64,000 nt of DNA, from NCBI GenBank assembly GCA_028023455.1, contig JAQFVV010012398.1:9262682-9326681 (forward strand). The letters are read 5' to 3'. The notes under the pieces were generated by a model. It was not told the DNA's origin. It made no database searches and saw only the letters and a list, made by a program, of their open reading frames with translations. This document shows, in pieces, positions 51,136-62,795 of the stretch. Position numbers and translations under genes: made by a program. This DNA comes from Epiperipatus broadwayi. Taxonomy: Eukaryota; Onychophora; Udeonychophora; Euonychophora; Peripatidae. The number at the start of each line of letters is the position of its first letter. The first letter of the stretch is position 1.

Positions 51136-51793
51136 AAGTAACTAGATTTTAAACTTCTATTTAATATACATTATTAAAACATATGATCTCCAAGACATGT
51201 AAAAAAAGACAAATGATCTCCAAGATGCAAATTTCATGTTGAATCAGCACTCATCAGTTGGCCCAGATCACAATATCTTACACATATCTTCATCAATTGT
51301 TTAGGATATGTAACAATACCAAATTACTATAGTTTAATTGACAAGTTTCAAATTTTCTGCACTCACAATGTAGATCCATATGTATCTATACTGTGAGCAG
51401 TTGGTCTGACTTCTGGGATGATGGATGGTTATGATAGAATTGAGTTAAAAGGTTAATGTTGCACTAATAAAAACAAGAACCTACAATGCATATTATCATG
51501 CAGTGATTGTATACCCTATTCACAAGATGTTAAAAGCAAATAGAAACTTGTCCCTACATTATCTGAAAATGGTGTGATAAAATTTCAGATGCACTGATAA
51601 AAAAAAGCAATTTGCAACACTTAGATAAGTCAATAAGAGTTGTAATGAACTTAGGCATAACTATCATAACATTGCTAACTGCCAATGGCAGTTATGCTAT
51701 AAGATGTCTATGTTAATTTTTTATTATTTATAGATTGGTAAATTAAAACTAATAGATTTAATTCTGATGTTTTGTTTATATATATATATATAT
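51134..51793. other. AT-rich non-coding DNA ending in (TA)n
   Basis: Contains a near-palindromic segment (CACAATGTAGAT...ATCTATACTGTG, 51364-51394) and a short duplication of ATGATCTCCAAGA (51183, 51213). The last bases, 51778-51793, are the TA tract into which the LTR element inserted. Confidence 0.5.
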
Positions 51794-53680
51794 TGTAACG
51801 GAATAGCGTTACATGGTATTCAAACCCAGGCGTATGGGGGTATATTTAACTATAATCAATGGACGAAGTAACTGACAGGGACAAAACTTTTATAAAAGCG
51901 GTCTTGCTTTAATAATAAGCGAAGAACAGCCGTTTCTAAAAGCCGATCGCAGCTATATAAGAGTACCTGTCAGATTTATTGAAAAAAAGAGTAAAAATTG
52001 TTGTTATTTTATTATTTTGTGTGTGTGTGCTAAGAATAAATCTATAATCCGTCGTTGTAGTTTTTTTTTTTTATTCATTTTTGATTAATTAAAGAAGAAT
52101 GATTGAACGCAAGTTTAACTTTTATCAAATAATTTAAATTAATTAGCAATATGTTCTGAAATTCCAAGCAATCTCAGATTAATTTGTACAAACGTAATTA
52201 GTAAATGTAAAATTAGAACTTGAAACAATAGGCAGGATATGTGCTGGTACGCCGAGATAAAACAAGCCAAAATTAGAAACAGAGGTGTGAGAAAGTGTAC
52301 ACCGCTATTGTACGACTCAGATTTCTGTCCCCAGAGAAACAATACCTAAGAAAAACGGTTAAATTCCAAACTAATGTCAACAATCCCAGAAATCTCGGAG
52401 TTGAGCTGACACGCGATGGACTTATCAAATAAAGGGACTCACAGGTGCATGGGATTGATTGGAGGAGAAAAATTCAAGGTGTGAGGGCGTGAAGGCAAAG
52501 ATCAAAAAGGCCGAACAGCGTTTTCAGAGGACAGTTGTGCTCTTCTTTAGAGAAATTATTAAGAGACTTGATTTTCCGATCTTAGACGTTATGAATCTAA
52601 CTGCCATGCGTTGCTGAATATAGAATTCGCGGCTTGACCGCCGGACCTCCGCGTCCAGACCAGCTGATTGCCATCCAGATGCTCATACCACCGGAGAACC
52701 TCATATTAGGACCACGCTCGATTGGAGACCGCGCAAATCGCCGGAATACCTCATTAAAGAATAAGCTTCGCTCAGGATCCCATTACAGTCGTTCTACATT
52801 TCACAGGTAGCTATCGTAAAATTTGTTATATTCAATTGTGCACTTAAAGAAATAACTTTAATCTCCAGAACTATTAGAAAGACATTAATCTAAAACAGTA
52901 TAATTAATATTAATCATTTATGAACAGTTCGAGAATTTTTTACCTAATAAATTTGCCGACTGACCAACAGTCTGAAATAATATGTGCAAAGTAATTTGAA
53001 GTTTACCGTTAATTGTCTCGGCTTGCCGATCACATACCTGCGTTAATCATTATTAAACAGATTAAATAAATATTTATGTAGCTAATTTTTTTTGTTATTT
53101 AATTGCTTGGAATTTCAACATAAATTTATATATATCGGAATGAATGCTTTAGCGTAAGTTTGTTTGTATGGAAATGAATGCAGTTGATATTTTGGGGGTG
53201 GGATTTTATTGATTTTATGCTGAATGCAGTTGATATTTTGGGGGTGGGATTTTATTGATTTTATGCTTATGTCGTGATACTTTTTAGACTAAAGTGAAGT
53301 TGGATTAATTTGTTCTGTGGGATGTAGGGCGGGCCTTTCTATGATTATAATAACGGAGGTAGTGTGAAGGGTAATTGTGGCTGTGTTCGTTTCATGTTTC
53401 CGACTGGAGCGAGGCACGGGCATGTTTTGTGATATAATTGAGTGGGCTTATGCACATACGTGGCGGACTCTTCTAAAAGTTCTCCTGGCGCCTATTACTG
53501 GGATTCGAATCTATGTATAAAATAAATAAAGCGTACGTGTATGGGTGTTAGAAATTATCGTCGCAGAACATCATGTAATCCCCGGACGGAAGAACACAGC
53601 GGGTGCCAACAAAAAAAAGGAATCGTCAAGCAAGGATTAACGGAGGTAGTGATGTTGCCTCGGTCGCGTGGGCGATTACA
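51794..53680 (+). repeat. 5' LTR
   Basis: Begins TGTAACGGAATAGCGTTACA (imperfectly self-complementary) and ends GCGATTACA. It includes a 46-bp two-copy minisatellite (53176-53268, GGGGGTGGGATTTTATTG core) and AATAAA near 53524. It differs from the right copy by a handful of substitutions, a short indel near 52578 and rearrangement of the minisatellite. Confidence 0.95.
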
Positions 53681-53682
53681 TT

Positions 53683-53701
53683 TGGCGCGTCAACGTGCGG
53701 C
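53683..53701 (+). promoter_or_regulatory. Primer binding site, tRNA-Lys type
   Basis: TGGCGCGTCAACGTGCGGC, two bases after the LTR. It agrees with the usual complement of a tRNA-Lys 3' end (TGGCGCC.CAACGTGGGGC) apart from a few positions. The mismatches may reflect decay or a divergent host tRNA. Confidence 0.7.
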
Positions 53702-54478
53702 GAAACTGTTGTTTCAAAGGGCAGAACCGACGTGAGTACAGCTGACGTTAATAACAACGAAAGCAAATCTAAAAAGAGGGCGCTCGAAATACTGAACAAA
53801 TTGTCTACTAAAGCAGGGGGAAAATTTTCGGAATTATCGTGAAAAAAAAAAAAAAAAAAAACTAACTATTAAATATTGCTTGAGAGAGTGGGAAGGGGAT
53901 TTAGTTCTAGTAGTATTAATAAAATAATCAAGCGGCCGGATATAACTGATATTTGTAGAAAGCTGTGGAATAGCGGGATTCCGTGGAGGAAATATCGTGT
54001 ATCAAAGGAAGCAACTCATAAATTAATTTCTATACTAATAAGACAACTGCAAATAATTTTAATCGAAAAAAAAAAAAAGGAAAGGAAAATCATTTTAATA
54101 TTAGTGTATTCTTGAAAAAGGGAACGAACTGTATCTGGGATCTTGTTAGTTTTCGTGTTACTTAAAAATAAAAGGGACGTTGCGTATAAACAACACGGAT
54201 ATGTAGATGACCACAGAAAAAAAAATATATATATATATAAAAGTTAAGTAAAGTATAACCGTGAATATAACCGAGGGCTACCGTATATAAATGAAGGGAA
54301 CAGTGGGACCTGGGATAATCTGAGTGTGAGGAACCAAATTGAAGGAAGGACAGGAGCTGTGGGAATTTTGAAGGGCAATGAGCATCGAAGGGTAGGATAA
54401 GACAGTCAGGGGGACCCGCGGAGTAGTAGGTGACGAGTCGTGGATTATTATAGCCAAAGATAAACTAAATATTAAACA

Positions 54479-55612
54479 ATGGAAGACAATACCGATGAAA
54501 GCATGTGGGAACAGACGGGAGAGAGTCCCATCCAATTTAAAAAACAGGACACGCAGAAGGAAGGGGACATTAAAATCTTAATAAGAATGATGACGCAGAT
54601 GATGGCCGAAATGAGGGAAGATAGAGAAGAGTGGAGAAGAGAGAGGGAAGAGTTTAAAGAGGAGATAAGGCAACTACTCGGGGGAAAGGAAAGGAAGCCA
54701 GAAGAGAACCAAGGAGAAGAGAGTAGTTTAACCCAAGTTAAGGAAGAGATAAATCAGAATGCGATGGAGACGGATAGGACGAAGGCAGACCTGAGTGAGC
54801 TAAAGGAGAAGGTTGAGGTCCTAACGGATGACATAGGAAAGGGCGAGAGACGTCAAGATGTGATGAAGGAAGCCATCAGGCAGACGGAGGAGGTGTGTCA
54901 TGAAATTAGACAACACCAGGACGAAGTCCGTGAGACAATGGGAGAGTGGGGACAGAGGATCCAAAAGATTGAAGCAGACCTGGGGCATGGGAATATGAGT
55001 AGAAGGATGGAAGAGATGTAGAAGAGATGGGAAAGGCAGATGTCCCCACGGGACACAAGTCATGTATGGGCGGAGAGACAGATGAAGATAGAGATATTCT
55101 GGGCCGGGATGAATGAAAACCTGATGGACCACCTCGAAAGCATCAGGAATCTGTTTCGAGAACCTACGGAGAGAGAACCTGACCGAGTAAATATTGCCAG
55201 CGGCTACCTACAGGGCCCAGCGAGAGACTGGTGGAGGACGCTGGAGTTTAAACCCCGGTCATATGAGGAGTACAAGGAAGAAGTCTTACGGTGTTTCTGG
55301 AACACGGCACGCCAGGAGGGGACGTATTTTCGAATCACCCGGGAGAAATATGGGGGAAGGCCCAATGAGACGGCCACTCAATTTTATTATAGGCAGGTGG
55401 CGAGCCTTCAACAATTGCCTGCGTACCCTATGACAGAGATGCAGATCATCTCCATAATAAGACACAATATGCCGACCACCCTCCGACACATGATGCTGGG
55501 AAGCGATTGCAAAGGGATCCATGAAATGGGGGAAATGGTCGCAAAATTTGAACTAGAAGAGGGAACAGGAGGGACAATGGAGGGGTACAAGAATGAACAA
55601 CCCAGAAAATGA
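54479..55612 (+). pseudogene. gag-like frame split by one TAG stop
   Basis: One frame of 378 codons, including a single in-frame TAG at 55019-55021 after codon 180. The first part is highly charged (many Glu, Arg, Lys) and predicted coiled-coil, with a Met-rich start (RMMTQMMAEM). The second part carries a capsid-like retrotransposon Gag domain: FWAG...LMDHLESIRNLF, then ASGYLQGPARDWWRTLEF, then YEEYKEEVLRCFW. No CCHC zinc knuckle follows. Gag would form the particle that packages the RNA. If the TAG is real, a separate second product could start at Met 55040 (MSPRDTSHVW), or the stop may be read through. Not joined to any pol frame. Confidence 0.8.
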
Positions 55613-56473
55613 GTACCACCGGACCGATACTAACCCATAGGACGGAGGGAAAATTAGTTTACGACTAGGGATATCAGAAGGACAAATGTTAAAGGGAATT
55701 CGAAGGGGAAATAGATGCCACGAACCGGGTATGACCTATGACAAGAATCGGAATATGATATTGGAAATGGAAAAAGAAAAAAAAAACGGAGGGGAAAAAG
55801 GGGGATGACCAACCCCAGCCTTGGGTATAACATAAAAAAAACAAACAGATCAAACGCTCGCAAAGCAGCTTATAGCCTATAGAGCCGACGTGATGGTGGG
55901 TCGACCTGAGAGTACCGTGTAAATCCGGGAGACGGCTGGCACATGACGGGCCCAACCTAAGTGCGGGAAATTATGTAAAACATTTCGTTAGAGTTCGTGC
56001 TAGCTCACTTCCCAAACGTTGTTATTGCTGGGCGGTCCAGACTTTCCAAAATCGTAGATCGAGATCGATCATGTTCTGTATCGGGGACTTCGGAAAGGTC
56101 CATCCCCATACCTCCTGTCAGGGATGCACGAAACCAATTGGCCATTGTCGTCAATCATGACAGACCCTAGATTACCAAATGGTTTTATTGTCTTTTCTTC
56201 GTTAATAGTCGTTGTAAAGGGAAGTCTGACTGCAGAGCTCCGGATCCAAATTTTAAGGGAAGGCGGAGCCGCAGACGAACGGACGGGAAAGCCGCCATAA
56301 TGGGACCCGTATCGCACAAAGGAAAGGAAGACGTGGGGTCGATTCGTTGGACGCTGCACAAAAAAAAAAAAAAATGATGAATGGAACATTCAATGCCAGG
56401 GCACTGAAGAGGGCCGAATAACTTCGCTCCTTCTCAGAGCTAAAACCCGCAACATCGGATTTTACTCTACACC
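55613..56473 (+). other. Non-coding internal segment of the gag-only element
   Basis: About 860 bp after gag, with purine-rich stretches and less AT than the surroundings. No protease (DTG/DSG) or RT motif in any frame; opposite-strand frames (55654-55955, 56069-56389) show no domain. It is probably untranslated sequence kept for packaging or reverse transcription, or pol replaced by unrelated DNA. Confidence 0.6.
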
Positions 56474-56486
56474 GGGCGGGGAGATA
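56474..56486 (+). promoter_or_regulatory. Polypurine tract
   Basis: GGGCGGGGAGATA directly before the TG of the right LTR, the expected place for plus-strand priming. One C and one T interrupt it. Confidence 0.65.
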
Positions 56487-58371
56487 TGTAACGGAATAGC
56501 GTTACATGGTATTCAAACCCAGGCATATGGGGGTATATTTAACTATAATCAATGGACGAAGTAACTGACAGGGACAAAACTTTTATAAAAGCAGTCTTGC
56601 TTTAATAATAAGCGAAGAACAGCCGTTTCTAAAAGCCGATCGCAGCTATATAAGAGTACCTGTCAGATTTATTGAAAAAAAGAGTAAAAATTGTTGTTAT
56701 TTTATTATTTTGTGTGTGTGTGCTAAGAATAAATCTATAATCCGTCGTTGTAGTTTTTTTTTTTTATTCATTTTTGATTAATTAAAGAAGAATGATTGAA
56801 CGCAAGTTTAACTTTTATCAAATAATTTAAATTAATTAGCAATATGTTCTGAAATTCCAAGCAATCTCAGATTAATTTGTACAAACGTAATTAGTAAATG
56901 TAAAATTAGAAATTGAAACAATAGGCAGGATATGTGCTGGTACGCCGAGATAAAACAAGCCAAAATTAGAAACAGAGGTGTGAGAAAGTGTACACCGCTA
57001 TTGTACGACTCAGATTTCTGTCCCCAGAGAAACAATACCTAAGAAAAACGGTTAAATTCCAAACTAATGTCAACAATCCCAGAAATCTCGGAGTTGAGCT
57101 GACACGCGATGGACTTATCAAATAAAGGGACTCACAGGTGCATGGGATTGATTGGAGGAGAAAAATTCAAGGTGTGAGGGCGTGAAGGCAAAGATCAAAA
57201 AGGCCGAACAGCGTTTTCAGAGGACAGTTGTGCTCTTCTTTAGAGAAATTATTAAGAGACTTGATTTTATTTAGACGTTATGAATCTAACTGCCATGCGT
57301 TGCTGAATATAGAATTCGCGGCTTGACCGCCGGACCTCCGCGTCCAGACCAGCTGATTGCCATCCAGATGCTCATACCACCGGAGAACCTCATATTAGGA
57401 CCACGCTCGATTGGAGACCGCGCAAATCGCCGGAATACCTCATTAAAGAATAAGCTTCGCTCAGGATCCCATTACAGTCGTTCTACATTTCACAGGTAGC
57501 TATCGTAAAATTTGTTATATTCAATTGTGCACTTAAAGAAATAACTTTAATCTCCAGAACTATTAGAAAGACATTAATCTAAAACAGTATAATTAATATT
57601 AATCATTTATGAACAGTTCGAGAATTTTTTACCTAATAAATTTGCCGACTGACCAACAGTCTGAAATAATATGTGCAAAGTAATTTGAAGTTTACCGTTA
57701 ATTGTCTCGGCTTGCCGATCACATACCTGCGTTAATCATTATTAAACAGATTAAATAAATATTTATGTAGCTAATTTTTTTTGTTATTTAATTGCTTGGA
57801 ATTTCAACATAAATTTATATATATCGGAATGAATGCTTTAGCGTAAGTTTGTTTGTATGGAAATGAATGCAGTTGATATTTTGGGGGTGGGATTTTATTG
57901 ATTTTATGCTGAATGAAGTTGATATTTTGGAGGTGGGATTTTATTGATTTCTGTGGGATGTAGGGCGGGCCTTTCTAGACTAAAGTGAAGTTGGATTAAT
58001 TTGTTCTGTGGGATGTAGGGCGGGCCTTTCTATGATTATAATAACGGAGGTAGTGTGAAGGGTAATTGTGGCTGTGTTCGTTTCATGTTTCCGACTGGAG
58101 CGAGGCACGGGCATGTTTTGTGATATAATTGAGTGGGCTTATGCACATACGTGGCGGACTCTTCTAAAAGTTCTCCTGGTGCCTATTACTGGGATTCGAA
58201 TCTATGTATAAAATAAATAAAGCGTACGTGTATGGGTGTTAGAAATTATCGTCGCAGAACATCATGTAATCCCCGGACGGAAGAACACAGCGGGTGCCAA
58301 CAAAAAAAAGGAATCGTCAAGCAAGGATTAACGGAGGTAGTGATGTTGCCTCGGTCGCGTGGGCGATTACA
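56487..58371 (+). repeat. 3' LTR
   Basis: 1885 bp, near-identical to 51794-53680. The minisatellite near 57880-58030 is rearranged and a 25-bp block around CTGTGGGATGTAGGGCGGGC is duplicated. Followed immediately by (AT)n. Confidence 0.95.
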
Positions 58372-58794
58372 ATATATATATATATATATAAGTATGAGTG
58401 TTGTGATAAAGTTTTCAAGTTTACATACCTAATTTGTGTAGTTACTGATATTATGCTTCCAACATTTTATCTAGATTTCTAAGAAATATAGTTACCTCAA
58501 TAGTTCTTGGTGTTATTAAGATAAAATAAATATTGCAAGTAATTCCAAACATTATTTAACAATGCATGTTATTAAGATGATAGCAGATAACAATTATATG
58601 AAGCATTGATGCTATTATAATAAGCAGACAGCCTTTCTAGCAATATATCAACTGCTATTCATTTGCTCTTACTATCCACATAATGGCAGGTAATAGCTAG
58701 ACAAAACAACTGTAAAATATTATACAAATGTGAAGAGCCTGAGTACCTTATTCATATTTTTTATCCATGAAAACTTTTTTCTAACTTATGTATC

Positions 58795-58838
<44 letters not shown>
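58372..58838. other. (TA)n tracts and AT-rich spacer
   Basis: TA tract at 58372-58390, unremarkable AT-rich DNA, then a second TA tract at 58797-58838. No gene. Confidence 0.7.
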
Positions 58839-58842
<4 letters not shown>

Positions 58843-60955
58843 ACAGTTGGGATAAGGTGGAGTCTTACCGTATCTGCCATACAGGGTGCCACCAGGCCAT
58901 TCGAACCTGGAAAATTTATATAGTAAGCAGATACTTAAGTTAAGATCTAATTTTATTTTATTATAGACTGTTAGTCCCAGTCACTAGCTCATGGAGCAGC
59001 AGAGATAATGTATACTTTATTTTTAAAGGCAGAAAGATAATAAAAAATAAGAATAAGCCACTGCCAGAATAACAATACACAGAAGCATTTATTTTGCACC
59101 TATATAAAATTTAGAATTATTTTAGTATAATGTTTACTTTGAATTTGATTTACTTTTTAATTTTTTTATTTTATAAGTTCCCACAGATGAATTTATTAAT
59201 ATTTTATTAAAGTGTCGAGTATGGATAGACTACATAGATTAAACTTGAAAAAGAAAATATTCTATATACCTTATTTAACCCTAGGCTAAAAATTTGCAAT
59301 CAAACTAATGCCAATCTACCTGATAATCAATGTATTCAATGCAGCATGAATATGACAGCACAGTATCACACTGTCAGAAATGTACATCTGAACAGTGTGG
59401 TTATTTAGAAAAAAATATCATTCATCCAGTACAGTAATGCTACATCTGTCTGGCAAGAAGACCAATACAAAAAAAAACTTCATAGGAAGGGAATATTGTC
59501 CTTTTTGCTGATTTACAATCCCATTCCATAGGCTAAAGGGGTGATCCAAGGAGCATGGAATACTGTCTGTTTCCGATGGTCAGTAAGAAATGGGATTTAT
59601 TTTGCCCATGTGTGGCATATAATGTGATCCTACATGTGGCAGATATTCATGCTATACTTACTAATTATACCAATATATCCAATACATTGACCCAATTTAA
59701 CTGCAAAACAAATAACCTAAGATTTATCCTCCCTTAAGCTAACATAACATTATGAATTTATGCAGCCATTCATGCCTGATTTAAATTTAAAATGATTTAA
59801 TTAAAAGTTTTTGCTTAATGTGAAAAAAAACCCATAATAAACACTTAAAAGAATGGAAAAATTCTATTAATGGAAATGATTTTAAAACTACATATGATAA
59901 AAATAATAATTAATGATTTAATTTGGTCAGATAGGAATTTATATTTATATTTAAATATTGGAAGTATTTATACTTAATGTTCATAAATTATATATATATA
60001 GTTCTTATAGTTTAAAAGTCCATCCTTAATAGTTGCTTGTAATTTGGATCCAGTGTTAATTCCCATGACATTCTGCTCTTGGCCACTGTATTGGTATTCA
60101 TCTGGAGGCCTTTTACTGTAGCTGGTATAGTTCTTTGCAGGCTTTTACTGCAGGACCCTGATGTCCTGGGGTCTGCAATATAGAAAAATGATATTTCATT
60201 TTTTTTTTTATAAAAATGGAAGGGATTGAAAGTGTGTTTTTCTATCCCTTCTCCTTCAACTCTCCTGGACTTAACACATATAGCATACCTAATATTTTAT
60301 TTCCAATATTTTCCTTTTTATATTAAAATTGCAGATTAACTGGACATAACATAATGATGATGATAATCCTTTCACTGTGGTCTGTTTCCTGAGGGATTTT
60401 TTTATTGACTATTCTGTTCTTATTATTTTTCTCTCCTACCTGACCTTTAATTAAAAATTTTGAGATGCCCAAGGGCTAGTTTACTTAAGGCTAATTAAAT
60501 TAATCATTTCCATTTTTTAGCCTTTTACACAATAGTAAGTATTTAAATTTTGTACATTATTAAAGATATATTTTTTTTTTTTTTTCATATGTCATAGCAT
60601 CTGCCGGGACGCGAACCCACACCCGTCTGCAACCAACTACTTGCTTGCATGGCGGTTGCGATACCTCTCGGCTAACAACGCAAGACAAAGATATATTTTT
60701 ATCTTTAATTCTTTAAGTTTTTATCTTTAATTCTTTAAGTTTTTGTTGAAAATTTAGTTTTAAAATACTTTTTTTTAAATAAAGTTTTCTTTTAATAATT
60801 TTCCATCTATGCGATTTTATACATATATGAGTTTAGATGACTTTTAATTTTCAATTTTTAATTCTTAAAAAAAGAAGTTTCTATTTGTGAACTTTTTATT
60901 TTTAATTTCTAATTTTACTCATTATAATAATGTAACAGTATGTGTGCCTGTTACA
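58839..60955 (+). mobile_element. Solo-LTR-like repeat, copy B (with nested SINE)
   Basis: Reverse-complement partner of 45183-47648. It starts TAATAACAGTTGGG (probably decayed from TGTAACAG) and ends GTGCCTGTTACA, so the termini are inverse to each other. GGTGCCACCAGGCCATTCGAACC near 58890 matches the LTR at 14768 and recalls the one at 51794. No ORF. (TA)n lies on both sides. Without the 60.6 kb insertion and its duplication it is ~1990 bp. Confidence 0.75.
60576..60686 (-). mobile_element. Mini-SINE, copy 1 (tRNA-derived)
   Basis: On the minus strand it runs from GTCTTGCGTTG to GATGCTATGACA plus a poly(A) tail. It has an A-box-like TAGCCGAGAGGT, a B-box-like GGGTTCGCGTCCC and a partly paired acceptor stem. 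Flanked by a 14-bp target duplication (AAAGATATATTTTT at 60562-60575 and 60687-60700). The equivalent site in copy A (near 45.40 kb) is empty. Shares its start and end with the element at 62682. Confidence 0.85.
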
Positions 60956-62663
60956 ATATATATATATTATAATGGGACGATCCTTTTCAGGACTCGAGGA
61001 AGTCACATCTACCTATAGTTGGACTTTGAGTCTTCTTATAAAATGCCATGGATGATGTGATTTAAAATATAATCCAATCCACTCCTCTATTAATAACCTC
61101 GTTACTCTCAGAATTCGAGCTCAGAGTAGAAATTGCAATTGACTCATGGTAATAATAAATTTAGTATAAGCTATATATAACTTTTTTATAAATATTAAAA
61201 CACTAAGTTGATTCAACATATATATGCATGAGTATGTATATTTATAATTATTGGTTTTATAAAATGACTAAATAAAATAAACAAACGAGACCTGTTTAAT
61301 TTTAAAATCAAATTTAACACATTTTAATCCGTAATAGAAACAAAAATATTATCACATAAATAAGCAAAATATTAAAATTTAGAATTATAATCTGTGCTTA
61401 TATATATATACAATAATAAACTATTTAACATTCAGAAAAAACATAATGTAATTATTTACATATATATAATTTAAAATCATGTGTACAATAAATAATACCA
61501 CCATACATTAGAAATCTATGTATTGTGTTATTAAAATGATTCAGTGTGTGTTATATGTCTATATAAGATAACATCCATTCACACTAGATTAATAATAGAA
61601 TGTATTCTGATATTAATTATGTTATTGTTTAAAAAGAAATTATGATAATTGTCAGGTAAGGTTCAATTTGGAATATAATAAAACTTACTTCCAAATTGAA
61701 ATAATTTAAAAACTTTTACCTTAGTCAGCCATCACTTTCATCAGGGCATATATGAAAATATTAACATCTAAATTTTATTAAATAAATAAAAATAAAATGT
61801 TCATCTTATCAGTTCTCCACTTATTCTGTTAAAATCAATTTAATATATGAAATAATTTCTCCATGTAGATATAATTATCCACAAAGGAAATAAAGTTTAA
61901 GAGTTATTAAAGTACACAATGAAGTATTCCAAGATGCAAAAGAATAATGGTTTCATATTCCTCCTTAGACAAAATAAAATGATGATGAATGTTGAAAGGT
62001 AAAGTTCCTTGATCATCCATCGAAGAGGTAATCCAAATATTCATTCTTTTAAATATTTGTGTAGTAAAATATTTAAAATATTCTTCAATATAATACTCCA
62101 TTATTAAGGCAACCTTTTTAGTGGAAATTATGATGATTATACTTTAGGCATTAAGTAGGAATAAATTTACATATTCAAGTTTAAAACATCAGCAGAAATC
62201 CTTGGCATAAATTGCCTAGCCAGAGAACATCTTTATAAATTTTTGTCTTCTTAAACATATATTTTGAAAACTCATTTTGAAGACGATTTCTCTTATAACC
62301 TTGTCAATTTCAATGATTATTTTTTATAGTTCTTTATAATATTAAAAGTAAGTAAATTAATTACTTGAAGACAGTTTTAAAATAGTGAATCTTCTTTTTT
62401 TCTTAAATGTGTTCGTATTTAGAACACATTTAAATTTACAGATGTAGTTATTGCCTTGATAACTAAATAGAAGATCATTATATAACAATATTAGTTCATT
62501 TTTATACTGGATTAATTTCTGCAAGCATATCACATAATCATGCTCACACTCTCTATTGTTTAAAATATACAATTTGTAATGAACTCCAAATGTTTATTTC
62601 CTTTGTTTCAACTGATAAAAATGCAATGTTGACTTAAGGCTTTGTCAAATGTCAAGTTTTCGT
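60956..62663. other. AT-rich non-coding DNA with possible old LTR and retroelement tail
   Basis: After a TA tract (60956-60971), 61000-61190 is less AT-rich and loosely similar to the start of the 20.54 kb region (CTCGTTACTCTCAGAATTCGAG against TTCGTTACACTCAGATTGCG), perhaps an old LTR. On the minus strand near 61756-61720, CCTGATGAAAG...GGCTGACTAAGG resembles a decayed hammerhead-type terminal motif. Minus-strand frames at 61907-62101 and 62357-62572 show no domain. Confidence 0.35.
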
Positions 62664-62681
62664 TAATAAAAAAATACTATT

Positions 62682-62777
62682 GTCTTGCATTGATGGGCGA
62701 GAGGTCAGCATGACTGCCTCACAGCAGGCAGTTGCCCGGGTTGCGGGTTCGAGTCCAGCCGATGCTATGACACTTAA
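62682..62777 (+). mobile_element. Mini-SINE, copy 2 (tRNA-derived)
   Basis: 96 bp between two perfect 18-bp direct repeats (TAATAAAAAAATACTATT at 62664-62681 and 62778-62795). It begins GTCTTGCATTG and carries GGCGAGAGGTCAGC (A-box-like), an anticodon-type stem CTGCC/GGCAG, GCGGGTTCGAGTCC (good B box), and ends GATGCTATGACACTTAA. GCATTG pairs with CGATGC as an acceptor stem. No SINE body or LINE-like tail follows, so the unit is little more than a tRNA. The target duplications show retroposition. Confidence 0.88.
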
Positions 62778-62795
62778 TAATAAAAAAATACTATT

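Larger units (their letters stand above)
51794..58371 (+). mobile_element. Young gag-only LTR retrotransposon (6578 bp)
   Basis: Two nearly identical LTRs (1887 and 1885 bp, TG..CA) flank 2806 bp of internal DNA. A tRNA-Lys-type primer site follows the left LTR and a purine-rich tract precedes the right LTR. The interior holds a gag-like frame but no protease, RT, RNase H or integrase. The element is inserted in a (TA)n tract, which hides the target duplication. LTR similarity implies recent insertion, so it must have been copied and integrated by enzymes from a related autonomous element. Gag structure and primer type point to the Ty3/Gypsy side, by inference. Confidence 0.92.

Noticed and set aside
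52139-52342. 67-codon minus-strand frame in each LTR (also 56832-57035)
   Set aside because: Its presence in both copies follows from LTR identity; there is no domain and no start context, so it gives no independent evidence of coding.
53541-53842. Frames crossing the 5' LTR edge
   Set aside because: They run from LTR into the primer site and leader and end early. The same start in the right LTR reads into different flanking DNA, so no conserved product.
55654-55955. Minus-strand frames in the gag-only element
   Set aside because: Hydrophobic, low-complexity reverse translation of purine-rich DNA; no domain and opposite to gag.
62682-62777. Functional tRNA gene
   Set aside because: Target duplications, an eight-base anticodon loop and weak D and acceptor arms indicate a retroposon.
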